Shown piece after piece: positions 1-11,410 of a stretch of DNA of 64,000 bases (its first letter is position 1; every line of letters begins with the position of its first letter). The position numbers were made by a program, and so were the translations under genes. The stretch is from the NCBI GenBank assembly GCA_947034895.1, contig OX344765.1, forward strand, positions 9,429,001-9,493,000. The letters are read 5' to 3'. Source of the DNA: Rhytidiadelphus loreus (lineage: Eukaryota > Streptophyta > Bryopsida > Hypnales > Hylocomiaceae). The notes beneath the pieces were generated by a model. It saw only the letters and a list, made by a program, of their open reading frames with translations, did not search any database and was not told the origin of the DNA.

Positions 1-17
1 ACCTTTCCAACATAATA

Positions 18-225
18 GAGTTAAACATAAAGGTCTCCCTAGTTTGTAATAGGGGTGTTAAATTGGGATTTGATAGAGTTTGGTGTTGTGTACCTTGTGT
101 ACAAAAGGAACACATCACCAAACTCCATCAAGACACAATTTTGGTGCTTCTAGGAGTTTCAGCTTGAATATTTTTCTAAAACTCTGACTCCTGGTCCATC
201 ATTTCACACACTTTATGAGTAACTC
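18..225 (-). mobile_element. TA-flanked MITE, copy 1
   Basis: A 208-bp element has inverted ends starting GAGTTA: the left end reads GAGTTAAACATAAAGG and the right end, reversed, GAGTTACTCATAAAGT. TA lies on both sides (16-17 and 226-227). A diverged copy in the opposite orientation is at 45815-46006, also bounded by TA. The TA flank suggests a Tc1/mariner-type target duplication, but two bases are weak evidence. No coding capacity. Confidence 0.55.
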
Positions 226-659
226 TACTAATGAGAACCATGATAAATTGCTTAATCAGACGCATTTAGGTGCTGTTCCCTTGCACTTCACGGTGGGGAT
301 TTTGGAGCATTGCAATCCAACTTCAGAGAATCAGAGTATGCACTCCGACCTCAGTGATTTGCAGTAAATTCACGGTGTAGGGTTTCGGGTTTAAGCATCA
401 TCACAGGAGACTGCAAATCATTTTGATCCTAAAACTCATTACACATTCTACTCGAATATGCCGCATCACCAAAATCGAACCCAAAACGCAGAAACCCACA
501 CCACAAAGCTTAAGTTACATACACAGAGCACACAATTTGGCATCAACCAAGGCGCCTGAAGCACCTTCTCTTACTATCAGTCGACAAAAGCCTCAACCAC
601 AGTCCTTCAGAAGCTCACAATTCTCGTGAGCCACCACCAACAAGAACCTTAGCATATGA
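226..659. other. 3' flank of gene 1
   Basis: This lies downstream of the gene 1 stop codon on the minus strand and probably holds its 3' UTR. I see no clear AATAAA signal on that strand, and no convincing gene on either strand. The short open frame at 423-629 is low-complexity and unsupported. Confidence 0.4.
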
Positions 660-3600
660 TTACAAGATGTTGCAGCCGCAACCTTTGTTGGCCTGATCGA
701 GTCTCAAACTGAGATTATTCTCCCTATCACTCCTCTTTACAACGCCACCTCTCTCCGGGGTGTAGCTTCCTCCTTTCCGATGCAGGTCGTCGCTACTATG
801 CCGCATCTGCACATTCTTCGACGGAGGTTCCACTGTGGGGGAAGTCGACCCTGGGGCTGCTGCTGCTGCTGCTGCTTTCGGACTGTCGACGCGCATCTTC
901 TTGAAGGAACGGAGGGGAAGAAGCTCCGGGCTAGGGAAGCGGTCCTCCGCCGCGGGGGGAGGAGAGGAGGAGGGAGGGGGGGAGTCTTCCTCTCTTCGGG
1001 ATTCGACGCCGGCTTCGGAGACGATCTTGATCTGACGGCTGGAGGTCGAGAGAGGGGAGGCGTGGCGGTGGTTGATCCCGGAGAGGGTCGCATCTGCAAA
1101 GAAAAGGAAAGGATGTCAGGTATGGCACCGATATAGATTGTTCTTGACATTGAAAAACAAAGAACAATCAGAAATGAAGCAGGGTTATCAAGAGTAGTTT
1201 GAATCAACAGCAAAGTTCAACAATAATCTACTCGGAGCATCTGCATGGAATTCGCAAAGAAAAGCAATGGATGTCAGGTACCACACCAATATGGATTGTT
1301 CTTAACATTCAAAAACAAGAACAATGAGAAATGAATCAGTGAGAAAGTTCAATAATCTACTCGGAGAAACTTAGATATCTGGTTTCATTTTGGAATGAAC
1401 TACGATTCCAAAGAAGAATAAATCAGGCTTTTCATTACCTACCTTGAATCAATGAGAGAGTTCAAGATTCTACTCTGAGAAATTTAGATAGTAGGCTTCA
1501 TTTTGGAATGAACTACAATTTCAATGAGGGAAAAATGGCGTTCGCGACTCGAAACCGGTCTAACAGACTTGAAGACGACACAGAAAATTTGATTTCTGAA
1601 AACAGGCGGGAAGTGAGAAATTTGAATTTGAACAAACCTGAGAAGCCGCGCTGCGAGGGGCTGCGAGATGGGTTGCGAGATACATTTCGAGACGGATTAC
1701 GAGACGGATTGCGAGACGGATTACGTGACGGATTGCGAGAAGCATTGATCGAGCTTGGTGCAGTTTGCGAGGGCCAGCTCAAATTGGGAGATGACGGAGG
1801 CTGCGGGTGCACCATGGGAATAGAGACCGACTTGCGTTGCGGAAAGAAGTCCACCACTCCATCCGACTTGTGATCTGAGCTTATGATAGTCTCGCAGGCG
1901 CCCAGGGTGGTCTTCTTAAGGCCGAACTTGAACGTGGACAAGTGCTTGGGGCTGTCGTAGGAGAGCGAATCGACCTTCTCTGTTATTTGGTCCATCACTT
2001 TACCCCCCGTTGTGCCGAGGGTTTGGACCGATCGGCTCTTGCCAGATTCCCAGCTCGCCTCGCTTCCTAAGTCGGTGATCCTGCTCTCGATGGACCTGTT
2101 GCATGTTTTTTTTTATAGTTAGCAAAATGCTGCAGGTTTTTGATAGCCAGTTTTGATGGAGAATTCTGGTGAAAAGTTTGCAGCAAACTCTACCTGTTAA
2201 TTCTGCTAGAAAGTTAGCTGCAAATTCTACTAGAATTCTACATTCTGCTTTTGTCGACTGCTTGTACATACTGCAAATTCTAGCACCATTTTAGCAAAAC
2301 ATGCAGTTTCCATTCAGCTATTCACTCTATGATGTGTTTCAAGCTATTAATAATGGTATCATAGACATTAAAAAACATTCGTAGTGTGAAAATTGGAGAA
2401 GAGCAGTCTCCCACTACCTGTAGAATATTATGTAGACTCTTCTTTGGCTACCAAAAACTGCCACCAAAAGCTCCTTTAATGAAGTTAGCCAACAATTTCT
2501 CTTAAGAAATTAATTTCACTGACCTGTTGCTAAGCATGGCGGTGTCGTTTGTCATCTTGGAATCCAAACGCTTCACGGTTGCGGGATTGATTTGAGCACC
2601 ACCGACAGAATGCGTGAAGTCGTTGAGCTTTAGGGTTTCGTCATGTGCCGAAACGAGCACATCGGCGATGCTGGTCTGCGAGTCCAGAAAGTCCACGAGG
2701 TAATCGAAACATCCCGAAGCTTGGGAACTCGGTAAATCGTCGCTTAAGCCCCTCTTCTTTCTCGCGCTTTGGTTGGCCGTTTTCATATAGCTCGTGAGTC
2801 GTTCCAATCCGTCGTTGTATCTCAACATCCTGTCGTCATTTAATTCTGCAGCATTCGCCACCGGTGGAGTCTCTGGAGGAGGGTGGGCTAATTCAGTCAC
2901 GGGCAAAGTCGGAGGAACGGCAGCAGAAGGCGTCATTTCGGCTTCGCGTTTCGGATTCCACGGCCGGAAGGTGCCGTTGATGGGAGGGTCGGCCCAAAAT
3001 GCATTGTCGTACTGGCTGTACGTTGAACATGTTGTGTCGGTGCTCCGATTCAAGTCAATGCTGGTCGCCGATGTTGATGAGATTCGGCTCACAGCAGCAG
3101 GCTGGGTTGCAGTTGTGGCTCGTGGGGGAGACGCCTGAGGGGAGGCTTGCGTTGAAGTGCCCAAATCAGAATCTGGTTCACTCTTCTGGTACAGTGCGTT
3201 GTCGTACTGACTGAGATGGCCAACCTCCGGATGTTGCCCCCACTTCTTTGATGATCCGTTCGCCCCGTTGCTAGTGTGGACTGCAACAGCGGGGTCGGAG
3301 GTTTTGATGTCAGTATCAACACTGCGCTCGAGTTTGTAGATGCGGAGATACTCCTCGTCATCGTCATTCCATGAGCCAATTTCAAGCAGATCCTGCGCGC
3401 CGTTCAACGCTTTCTCCAGCTTGTAATTGATTTCGCTGCTGAAATGGGAGCTTCCAATGGCGGAGTCTGTCTCAACGCTAAACGCCTTTCGTGCGGAATC
3501 CGCGAGACTGTCCCGTCTTTGTTCGTAATTGGGATGCAGCTTGGGTCTGTTGGCATCCTGATCGTCCTCCGAGGATGCTGCCCCGGTGGTTTCTATTCTC

Positions 3601-4940
3601 TGTACCTTCTGGGGCACTCTCGAGACGGCAGTGATCACACCTCCATCCCCATCCAATTTCTTCACGTCGAAGAAATCGGGTGACTTGAGCTGCCGGTGCT
3701 TCCGGGCCGGGACTCTTCCGTCTAGCGGTGAAGCTTCGTCGGGAGTTAGATCGCCACTCCTGTACCCCTGGGACATGACTGGGTCGGATAATTGCAAGGG
3801 GATTAATCTGTGACTATCTCGAAAGCTCTGTCGATTTCCTCGTATTGGGGATGACGCGGCCGTGGAGAAGCTTACAGTGGAATCTACAGACCTCCCCATT
3901 TGTAGATGGAGCGAAACGGTATCTCGCCGATTCAGTCCAGCGGAGATCAAGCGAGGAGCTGCAGGGTCCTTGCTGCTTGTTGATTTTCGGCGTCCATCGT
4001 ATCCATACTCTGGCACTGTCACTGATTTCCGCAATGCAGCATTCTGATATGCATATGATCCCCTGTCCTGTGACCTAGACATGAATCCCCTGTCTTGTGA
4101 GGTAGATAAGCTCTTGAATCCTCGGTCTTGTGACGTAGATAAGCTCTTAAATCCTCGGTCTTGGGACTTAGATAAGCTCTTGGGACCCTGGTTTTGACTC
4201 TTGGACAAGAACTTGGGGCCGCGATCGACGCTACGGTTCAACGCAAAAGAACTATGATCGTGACTCTTCGACATATAATCCTGAAGTTTGCCTGCCGGTG
4301 CACTGAGAAGTCGGAGCTGATTGGGGTCGTCAATGGAGCGATCGAGCGGTGACTGACCGCGCGACTTGGCAGTGGTCTTGGAAAGGAACTCATGGGAAAG
4401 AATCTGCTTCGGTGAAATGGAGTTCCTCGCTGGAGAGGTTCCTTTGACAATTTTCGGACTCGGAATCCTCGACGGTGTTGACATTGAATTAGACTTGACC
4501 GGGGAATTTGCTTCCAGAGAGCTACTCAGTGGTGGGGATACAGTATCGCGAGACACTGACGCTCTACTACCGCTGTATGTGGGTATCCTAGTAGGTAAGG
4601 CCGATTGCCGGATGGGCCCTGCAGAGCTCGTCGAACGTCGTGGAGGGGTGATCGAAGGTTCCGTTGTCGCCATTGTTGACGCTTTCGTAAGAGTGCTTCG
4701 GCTCCTCGCTGGAGAAGCGCCGCCCTTCGCAGAGGTCCTCGCTGGAGAAGCTGTGGCCTTTGCTGGAGTCCTGGCTGGAGAAGCTGCGGTCCTCGCTGGG
4801 GTCCTCGCCGGAGACGCTCTGGTCCTCGCTGGAGACGCTCTGGTCCTCGCTGGAGACGCTCTGCCTCTGTCTGTCGTGGTAGCACTCGTTGTCGCCCTGG
4901 TGGTGGGCTTCGAAGTTGCCCTTGCCGTCGACGACTTCAT
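660..4940 (-). CDS. Disordered Ser/Pro/Arg-rich protein with C-terminal CaaX box, three exons
   Basis: I do not recognise the family. Exons on the minus strand are 4940-2524, 2095-1638 and 1093-660, joined by GT-AG introns whose phases match (AG|G, then G|AT), giving 1102 codons. The ATG at 4940 is the first in frame after an in-frame TGA 30 bases upstream. Residues 1-90 carry SPART-type repeats. Residues about 215-290 carry SQDRGFKSL repeats. About 701-870 is the least repetitive part and could be helical (DRMLRYNDGLERLTSYMK, FDYLVDFLDSQTS). Exon 2 ends with SRNP repeats, and exon 3 has a run of seven alanines. The protein ends KGCGCNIL. C-N-I-L fits a CaaX box, and a final Leu favours geranylgeranylation by GGTase-I; the nearby second Cys could be acylated. 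Membrane association is therefore inferred. No catalytic motif was seen. The exon 2 donor (CAG|GTTTGT) is the least certain junction. Confidence 0.82.
1094..1637 (-). repeat. Internally duplicated intron 2 of gene 1
   Basis: The intron contains two rounds of direct duplication. The segment at about 1090-1180 recurs at about 1238-1330 (shared words include ATGTCAGGTA and GATTGTTCTT). The segment at about 1360-1405 recurs at about 1470-1520 (TTCATTTTGGAATGAACTAC). The first duplication includes the exon 3 acceptor, so a second TGCAG acceptor lies at 1241. Its use would add about 17 codons and then a stop. Confidence 0.6.
1660..1745 (-). repeat. Coding 12-bp repeat (SRNP units)
   Basis: The exon 2 coding strand carries tandem 12-bp units, giving about seven SRNP/SRNV/SRSP tetrapeptides in a row. 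Arg-Ser spacing of this kind is common in disordered, phosphorylatable tails. No frameshift is present. Confidence 0.7.
2096..2523 (-). other. Intron 1 of gene 1
   Basis: The donor is CAACAG|GTCAGT and the acceptor TGCAACAG|GTCC. Both exon edges therefore carry the same CAACAG|GTC context. The body is AT-rich with short repeats of an ATTCTGCTAGAA-like word at about 2160-2280. Confidence 0.8.
4085..4215 (-). repeat. Coding repeat (SQDRGFKSL units)
   Basis: In gene 1 exon 1, units of about 27-33 bp encode variants of SKSQNQGPKSL, SKSQDRGFKSL and STSQDRGFKSL. The spacing stays in frame, so the length can vary without breaking the protein. Confidence 0.7.
4690..4875 (-). repeat. Coding repeat (ASPARTR units)
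   Basis: In the first 90 codons of gene 1, 21- to 24-bp units encode RASPARTR, TAASPARTP, TASPARTS and similar. It is a GC-rich in-frame minisatellite, giving a strongly basic, Ser-Pro-rich N terminus. Confidence 0.75.
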
Positions 4941-5841
4941 CAGGAACGCTAAACGCTGAGTGAAGTGTCAAAGCATCGAAAAGAACGAGGAAAAGAACTC
5001 GCTGAAAAATTACACGTCATGAAGAAACCGGGTTTCCGGATCCTCGCACAACGCCACATCCCTTACACAAGGTCCAACTCTGCTTTCTTTTCCATCCTGC
5101 ACGGAGGCGGATTCCTGAACTCTCCAGCTCCATCGTCACAACACAAACGTGCTTCTCTCACTATTACACCTGACCTGCAACCAAACACAGGGATAACATG
5201 AACGGCTGGGCTTAATCGGTGTGTTCCTTCATTCGATCATGTTCAAAAGGATTATTACCCTAAACCCAAGGTAATGCCATCTGTACGAGATGAGAATTCA
5301 AACGCGTCGGTTTCCACCAGAACTAGTGTAGATTCACCCTGCCTACATAAATGCGATTGGAATCAACCCCATCACAATGCTGGTCTGGTCCTTGAAAATA
5401 CTTGAATGTGAATTCGAGATCACGTTGGTTCGTATAACCAGTGGTTAGTACAAGCCGAAGAAAGGTTTGGAAATGACCCACGACGATCGGTCCGGGCTCA
5501 TGACTCAAATCTACGTGGTTGCGAGAGCATCTCTCGTTCACCGCTCCTCGCAAGTGTAGAACATGAAAGTCAGTGCTTCTTCGAGCAGTTCCAGATTCCA
5601 AAGATCCAGAAGGTTGAGAAGAGGTGCTGAGATGGAGACTGAGGAAAGGAGAGCAATTCAAAGCATTTGCATAGAAGTACCATCCATCAGAATACCTGCG
5701 CGTTCTGCAAAATGTCGGCACCAGGAACTTCGGGTCTGCTCGCTCAACGTGCCCGAGTGACAACGATTGAAGCTCCAGCCTCCACAGTGTAGCACCCAGA
5801 TCGCTGCTTGGTGAGTTCTCAACCGAGATCCCTCTCATTGA

Positions 5842-5930
5842 ATCCTCATTTCCTACTCAAGATGCCCCTTATTGTGAATCCTCATTTCCTACACGAGATA
5901 AGCCTCATTAATTGCATCCTCATTTCCTAC
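5842..5930. repeat. Three spaced copies of a 15-bp motif
   Basis: ATCCTCATTTCCTAC occurs exactly at 5842-5856, 5878-5892 and 5916-5930. The starts are 36 and 38 bases apart. The motif lies about 0.9-1.0 kb upstream of the gene 1 start. It may be a clustered protein-binding site or a short tandem duplication. Confidence 0.6.
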
Positions 5931-6395
5931 AACAGATGACGTATCGGCAACAATCTAACACTTTCCTCACGTATCAGAGCTGTGCAAATTCCCGCACACG
6001 GTTGCAGTTCGCGCTGTGGATCCCTAGGATTCCCGCCTAGCCCACCTCGTCCGATTCGTCCCCACTACCGCCCCGTTCTCCGTCGCTCTGCCCCCATAGC
6101 CGAGCTGGGCAAAGGCAACGATCGAGGGAGCTGGCGCATCGGAAACCCGGGCTCGTCACGAGACGCAGATGAAAACCGGGTGATCATGCCCGGGGGGAAT
6201 GCCCGTTCCATTCCTCACCGCCAGCAAACTTTGCTATTGTCGGACCAGAGGAGTAACTGAACCAAGTGACCATGGTGTGCTATGGAGCGCCGGCGAGAAA
6301 CCAGCGTCCTTGGCGGGCAGCGCAGCGCTGCGAGAAGTCGCGACCTGTAGCGCGTGAGGAAGTAAACAGCCGAAACTTCGATACAGTCGCCCCTC

Positions 6396-6402
6396 TATAA
6401 AT
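6396..6402 (+). promoter_or_regulatory. TATA-box-like site on the plus strand
   Basis: TATAAAT sits at the outer edge of the GC-rich block and faces away from gene 1. A purine-pyrimidine start context follows about 30 bases later. No gene is recognised downstream, so it may serve a divergent non-coding transcript or be chance. Confidence 0.3.
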
Positions 6403-6430
6403 CAGTTAAGCCTCCGGAGTTTCGGACACA

Positions 6431-9400
6431 GTAAATACTTTCTTATAGCTACTGTTCGTTCACGTTTTAACTATCTTTGCATTATTCAGCATTTCAGCTT
6501 CGGAATTGGGGTGTTGTTTGATTCCATGCAGGAAAGGATGGTTTTATTTGGTCCATGTTTTAACACGATTTGAAATATGAATCTCGGTGCTGTTTCCCCT
6601 TTCAGTGGAAATTGTCCTTGTGTTTCAAAAAATATATGAATATATATATGAATCTCAGTGTCGATTTCTTCCCAATTTTATTTAACCCCTTTGAGAGCAG
6701 GGCAGGTGTGTCAATGATGAAGATTTTCTAGAGGTTATTATGGAAGGTATATGAAATGAATAAAGTTCATCTAAGTATATAGTAGAAAATGAGACTTTTG
6801 AGCACCAAACATTAGTATATGAGTTTGTTGCTAAAGGACCCAAATAGGTACTAGCTTAGTATTCATTGGGCCTTTGGCACCAAGCTCAAATTCTATTGTT
6901 TGGTGCTCAAATACCTTCTTTATTCTACTAAAGTATGTTGTAAAAGTAATATTTGTCTATTCTTCAACTATGAAATTAGTTTTGACCAACATTTTTCTAT
7001 TATGGATAGTATCTATTATTAGATTTATGATATTTTATATTTTTTCATTGACAAGTGATACTAAGAGATTTTTGTTCACCAAATAGTGGACATTGTATAT
7101 AGAAACTATGAAGAGTCAAAGTTCTTTTGGTAGATGTTCTAAAATTGTTTCTTCAAGAATAGGTATACATTGATTTAGGAGATGTATACAATGTGAGCAT
7201 CTCTTCATGTGGCACATTTAGGCCCCTTGTGAATTGGGGGTGTCCCTACCATATATGTAAGCCTTATCCCTTCCTTTTAGACCATTCTCAACATTCTCAC
7301 CGACAATAAAATTCAACACAACATTTCTATGATATGAAATTCTTCCCAAAAGAAGCAAGCATGCCAAAACTTGATGATAGTCCAATTTTAGATTGTAAAA
7401 TTGATTTCACTACTATTTCTTTTAACCTACTCCACAAAAAAAACTCATAGATGTTAGGAAATTATGAAAGATATTTATTTATAAAATTTTATATTAATGG
7501 ATGAACGCATATAGTCATCCAATTCAATATTTCCTATGATTCTAATGAAGGTTTATCCATGAGATTGATAAGATTGATTATGCAATGACAAGACTAGTCA
7601 TTTGGCCCCTTGAATTTTTATTTGGGATTCCATTTGAATACTTATTTAGATTGTGTTACTTATTTTATGACAATAATGCATGCTTATATGCAATCTAATC
7701 TCATTGAGTTTACTACTTTTCAAACTAGGGTTTCATTTGATCCTTACAACTCCAAACAACAAATAGAATTCAAGATTTCTTACACCTAAAAATGTAAAAA
7801 TAATAAACATTGTTAACATTATTTTTTGGAGAAGTTGTATATACAAATAATGGTCAATATTCAATACTTTGAATATTGATCTTTTCCTTGCTTTTTCATC
7901 TAAAATGTTGATTTAATAGTGTCATTAGATGGTTTTCCGGGCCTCCGAGAGATCGTGGGTTTTCCTATTGTGAGAACGCAGGGAACGCGACTATTGGATG
8001 TCCACCTCAACGGTCCTACGTGGCCGAGAGGCTACCAGCACATTAACGGGGGGGGAAATCAACTTCTTTCTACATTTGAATTTTTTTTGAATTTTTTTTT
8101 TGGGACAACTGGCCGTCCTTCACTGCGGGGGGGAACAGTGAAGGAGAACAACCCTAAAACGGTCTCTCACAGGCCTGAAATAACATGTAATGAGTTTGTT
8201 CACCTACATACAAGAGTGCTAAAATACATATTTTATTATTAGTTATCATTCCATATTATAGAGTCTACTTTCAATTGAAGATAAGGAAATTAGGACCTAT
8301 TTCAAATGAGGTATAGATTGTGGAACTACCATCTATTCACATAGGATACAAAGTATCTATATTATATTTTTTCTTTCCATTAGTTAAGAAAATTCTCTCA
8401 AATATAAACTGGAATTCCATACTATAAATTTCTTCAATTTATCACCTCATCACAACTTACACGTGTGATCAAAATTGTCGCATGCTCTTTTTCATTTACA
8501 CTAAATGTCAACTTTTTTCACTTGCATAGTTATATGATACAGATAACTTTATACGATAATTTGTCACTTATGTTTCTCCTAATGCTTCCAATTGGATGCA
8601 TGGTTGTTTGCACTTCAACTCACACCAACATTTAAGACAAAGAAACAGAGTTCTTGTACTACTAAGAAATTTGATTATGTCAACTTCCACTTACTCCTAT
8701 ACTCATGTAGATGGTTCTTCATTTTAGTGTAGCCATTGCCCAATATTGCAACAAACACAAACAAATGAGCTATGGGATGTTTAATGTTTTCATTGAAGAT
8801 TATTAAAAAAATTAAATTCTCCCACATGAGTCCCTTCTTGATGCACTTAAAAGGAGAGTAATTACCAACCATTTTATTTTCAATTTTGATGAAGTGTTAA
8901 GATCTTGGCTGAGGTGGCAAAAACTAATATTCTAGTGAAGCAATGTAATGAAAGGTCTTTATTCACCATGAAGTAACGGAGAGGTCCCATTCCCCATGCA
9001 TATAGGTGAGCTTTGAACCTTTCCTTGGAAACTTGCACCATCTAAAATTTAATTCTCACATTTACTATGTGTTAAGCTACAAGATAAATGTCAATATACC
9101 AAGTATTTTTACAATGAGCACAATTCAAAGCTCATATGTATAGTCAATAGAGTCTCAAATGTACTTTATAGTTAATTACCCCCTTCCCAATCCTAAGATC
9201 CAATTAAATTGAAGTCCATTCTCCTTTTGAAATATTAATGGGCACTCATCCCTTGCATTCTTACTTTTTGAAGAACAATTTTGGACAAGTTTAGAAATAC
9301 TAGTAATTGCCTACTACAGTACTACCATTTCACTTCAAATATTTATAGAATTAAATAATAATAATAATATAAATTTTTTCACTAGATTTTTTCCCAAATA

Positions 9401-9508
9401 TATAATCAACACAAATTAATCAATTATGACTCTTGATAATAGAAGGGGGCAATTTCTCAAAGGATTGGGAATGGTTCTTGGTTACTTTAGTCCTTAAAGG
9501 ACAGTCAT
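6431..9508. other. AT-rich intergenic DNA
   Basis: No supportable gene. A GC-rich patch at 7920-8170 contains a perfect 10-bp hairpin (TCCTTCACTG at 8116-8125 pairing with CAGTGAAGGA at 8136-8145). It also has weak inverted ends (GGCCTCCGAGAGATCGT near 7937 against reversed GGCCTGTGAGAGACCGT near 8175), so it may be a decayed MITE. The rest is low-complexity A/T. Confidence 0.4.
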
Positions 9509-9990
9509 TGTAGGCCTCACATACATTTTCAAATTCAGGACTTGAATTTTCATATGGTTCTTGATTTTAAATGCTTTCAAGCTTAATTAAGAAAATGTAG
9601 CTATAATAATCTACTTCTTACTCCATTTGAATTATTTTCAAAACTGTTAAAACTATGGGTTTTGTGACACTTTGAAAATAGTATTTTGAAAGCTCAAAAT
9701 ATGCCACTTTTAAATTTTCTCTATAGAATTTCTCTTAGTATGATCTCAAAGCATACATCAATTCCACCATGTTGTTTGACACTTTTATTTCCATTTTTCT
9801 CAAAAAAAATTATGTTATTTTAAGCACTTTAATTTGTAGTTACTATAATTTTTATAAAAAAATTATTTAAAAAATTAATATATAGAATTCAATTTGATAT
9901 TTTTAATTATAAAAAAATGAGGCTAAATTTTAGACATACATTACCACACATGAAAAATATCAAATTTCTTGAAATGTGTGTTTTAATGTA
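9509..9990 (+). repeat. Dispersed repeat R1, copy 1
   Basis: This is a direct diverged copy of 48270-48720. Shared words include CTTGAATTTTCA, AATAATCTACTT, CAAAATATRC and TTTAGACA. The similarity runs through about 450 bases with small gaps. No coding capacity; probably an old transposon fragment. Confidence 0.6.
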
Positions 9991-10096
9991 GAAATCTAAT
10001 GAAGTTTGACCAAAGCCGGACATGAAATAACTCTTAAGGGTTAAATGGAGCCTCTACCTTATTTCAAATTCACCCATCTTTTAAATGAGATAATCA

Positions 10097-10125
10097 TTTT
10101 TTTTTTTTTGGGGGGGGTGGGGGCA
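10097..10125 (+). repeat. T-run followed by G-run
   Basis: A stretch of T bases is followed directly by a G-rich run (GGGGGGGGTGGGGG). It is simple sequence and a possible assembly or sequencing weak point. Confidence 0.6.
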
Positions 10126-10338
10126 AATTCAGGTATTTTATCAATATTAGTTATGTCATCCATACCTTTTATAGAGATGAGTCAAAAATTGGCAATAATT
10201 TTTCTTTAAAACCACTTTTTCAGCACCAAAAGTAGAGAATTATTTACTGAAATTGTGCAATTTCCCATCCTGCAAACAAGAAAAAGGGCTTGTTTTTTAC
10301 GTAAATGACAAGCTGCGGTTCTTACTATTTCCGCACCG

Positions 10339-10578
10339 TCAACTCACGAGACTAATGACTTCCTTCTGGATGATTCCCTTCACGGCCACTGACTGCATGT
10401 GCATCCAATTGATACCCGCCCACACCCGCCGCACCGCCGCAGTTTCCAGGTCAGGCCGGAGTAACAGTGAATCAACTGTTTCCATTGAGATGGACGACGG
10501 ATGTTGTGCAGGGCACAAAGCCCTCTCATCCAGGGATTTCGAATAAAACATGGGAATGTTTTGTAAAATATTCTCCAA
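10339..10578 (-). pseudogene. Possible orphan exon or gene fragment
   Basis: A local GC-rich patch carries a 79-codon minus-strand frame with protein-like composition (MENILQNIPM..., RPDLETAAVRRVW, AGINWMHMQSVAVKGI). Near its end lies a good donor, CTC|GTGAGT at about 10343. No acceptor, partner exon or family was recognised. Open frames on the other strand and in another frame (to 10715) overlap it, so coding status is doubtful. Confidence 0.2.
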
Positions 10579-10689
10579 TTTTTATTTATTTTTGGCATAT
10601 ACAACATTTTTTTTCTTAAACATACGGCCTTCAAGGGCTGCAGCAAGGAAAAACATCCATGGCAATCCGGAACAATTTCACCCGGGATA

Positions 10690-10994
10690 AGGTAGTCTGC
10701 TCTTAAGGCGATCATTTAAGAATTGATTGCCTTTCCTGGGAAGCTAAACTCTTTGAAACAATTTTCAGTAAATTTTCATAGGAAGAAAAAATGAATTGGC
10801 ATCTAATCCAAGTCTCGTTTCATATTTTTTTGAATCTTTAAAGAACTAGTTACAAAACTTTGAAGTTGAAACACAGTGGTCACTAAAAGCGACCACCTCC
10901 TGAAATGTACATTGTTGATACATTGAAGAAAGAAAAATGTACCTCCGTGTCATGATTGCTTTTAGAGCATGGACGCTTTTAGAGTAGACTACCT
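10690..10994 (-). mobile_element. TA-flanked MITE R2, copy 1
   Basis: A 305-bp element has inverted ends AGGTAGTCTGCTCTTAAG (left) and AGGTAGTCTACTCTAAAAG (right, reversed). TA lies on both sides (10688-10689, 10995-10996). It is an inverted copy of 19603-19889. Interior shared words include ATGTACATT, GACCACCTCC and CAGTAAAT. Non-coding. Confidence 0.65.
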
Positions 10995-11029
10995 TATACA
11001 CCGTGGGTTTTTCCCCGTTAGAAAAAAAG

Positions 11030-11165
11030 GGGAGGAACAACCCCCCTCTTGATGCAAACAATGTTAGCATGGGAAGTTGAACCAAGAACTTCATGGGGGC
11101 CATTGGAAGTCCCTACCACTTGGCCATCACTTGGGGTAGTTTTAGGTCATTTCAGAATGACATAT
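11030..11165 (-). repeat. tRNA-derived SINE-like element, copy A
   Basis: Read on the minus strand, an A-box-like TGGCCAAGTGG (11126-11116) is followed by a B-box GGTTCAACTTCC (11083-11072). These are the two internal RNA polymerase III promoter boxes. The unit aligns with 51150-51290, including upstream GAAATGACCTAAAACTACC and downstream TTGTTCCTCC. Confidence 0.6.
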
Positions 11166-11279
11166 ATGGCATTTTGACCACATCAAGAAGTATTAGATTT
11201 ACAAAGCTTTGGCATTTATTCCAAAATTGACACCCTTGCTAAATGAATGGTAGGATTTTTTTGTTTCCCTCATTAAACT

Positions 11280-11410
11280 AGATGATTGGGCTATGGATAC
11301 AAGTAGGAATCAAACCGAAGACCTCATGTGCCCAACGAGTCTAATAAGGAGAACCATTTGTGGTTGTCCCTTGGAGGTAGTTTAAAGACATTTTAGTCCT
11401 TATATTTTCC
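11280..11410 (-). repeat. tRNA-derived SINE-like element, copy C
   Basis: A diverged relative of the copies at 11030-11165 and 51150-51290. It has a B-box GGTTTGATTCC and upstream AAACTACCTCCAAGGGACAA in the same order. The A-box is degenerate. Confidence 0.45.

Larger units (their letters stand above)
4941..6430 (-). promoter_or_regulatory. GC-rich upstream region of gene 1
   Basis: This 1.5-kb block is much richer in G+C and CpG than the DNA beyond 6.45 kb and adjoins the gene 1 start. It probably holds the promoter and 5' UTR. Open frames at 5323-5838 (minus) and 5982-6260 (plus) lack recognisable domains and are probably by-products of GC content. No minus-strand TATA box was identified. 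Confidence 0.5.

Noticed and set aside
737..1213. 158-codon minus frame overlapping gene 1 exon 3
   Set aside because: It does not connect in phase with exon 2, and it lacks the CaaX end reached by the in-phase frame.
4366..4959. 197-codon plus-strand frame opposite gene 1 exon 1
   Set aside because: It is an antisense shadow of the repeat-coding N terminus of gene 1 (LAGEA/LAGDA repeats mirror SPART).
5323..5838. 171-codon minus-strand frame upstream of gene 1
   Set aside because: No recognisable domain. GC-rich DNA keeps frames open by chance, and its position fits promoter or 5' UTR.
8015..8035. TGGCCGAGAGG, like the A box of Ser/Leu tRNAs
   Set aside because: No B box at the right distance and no cloverleaf.
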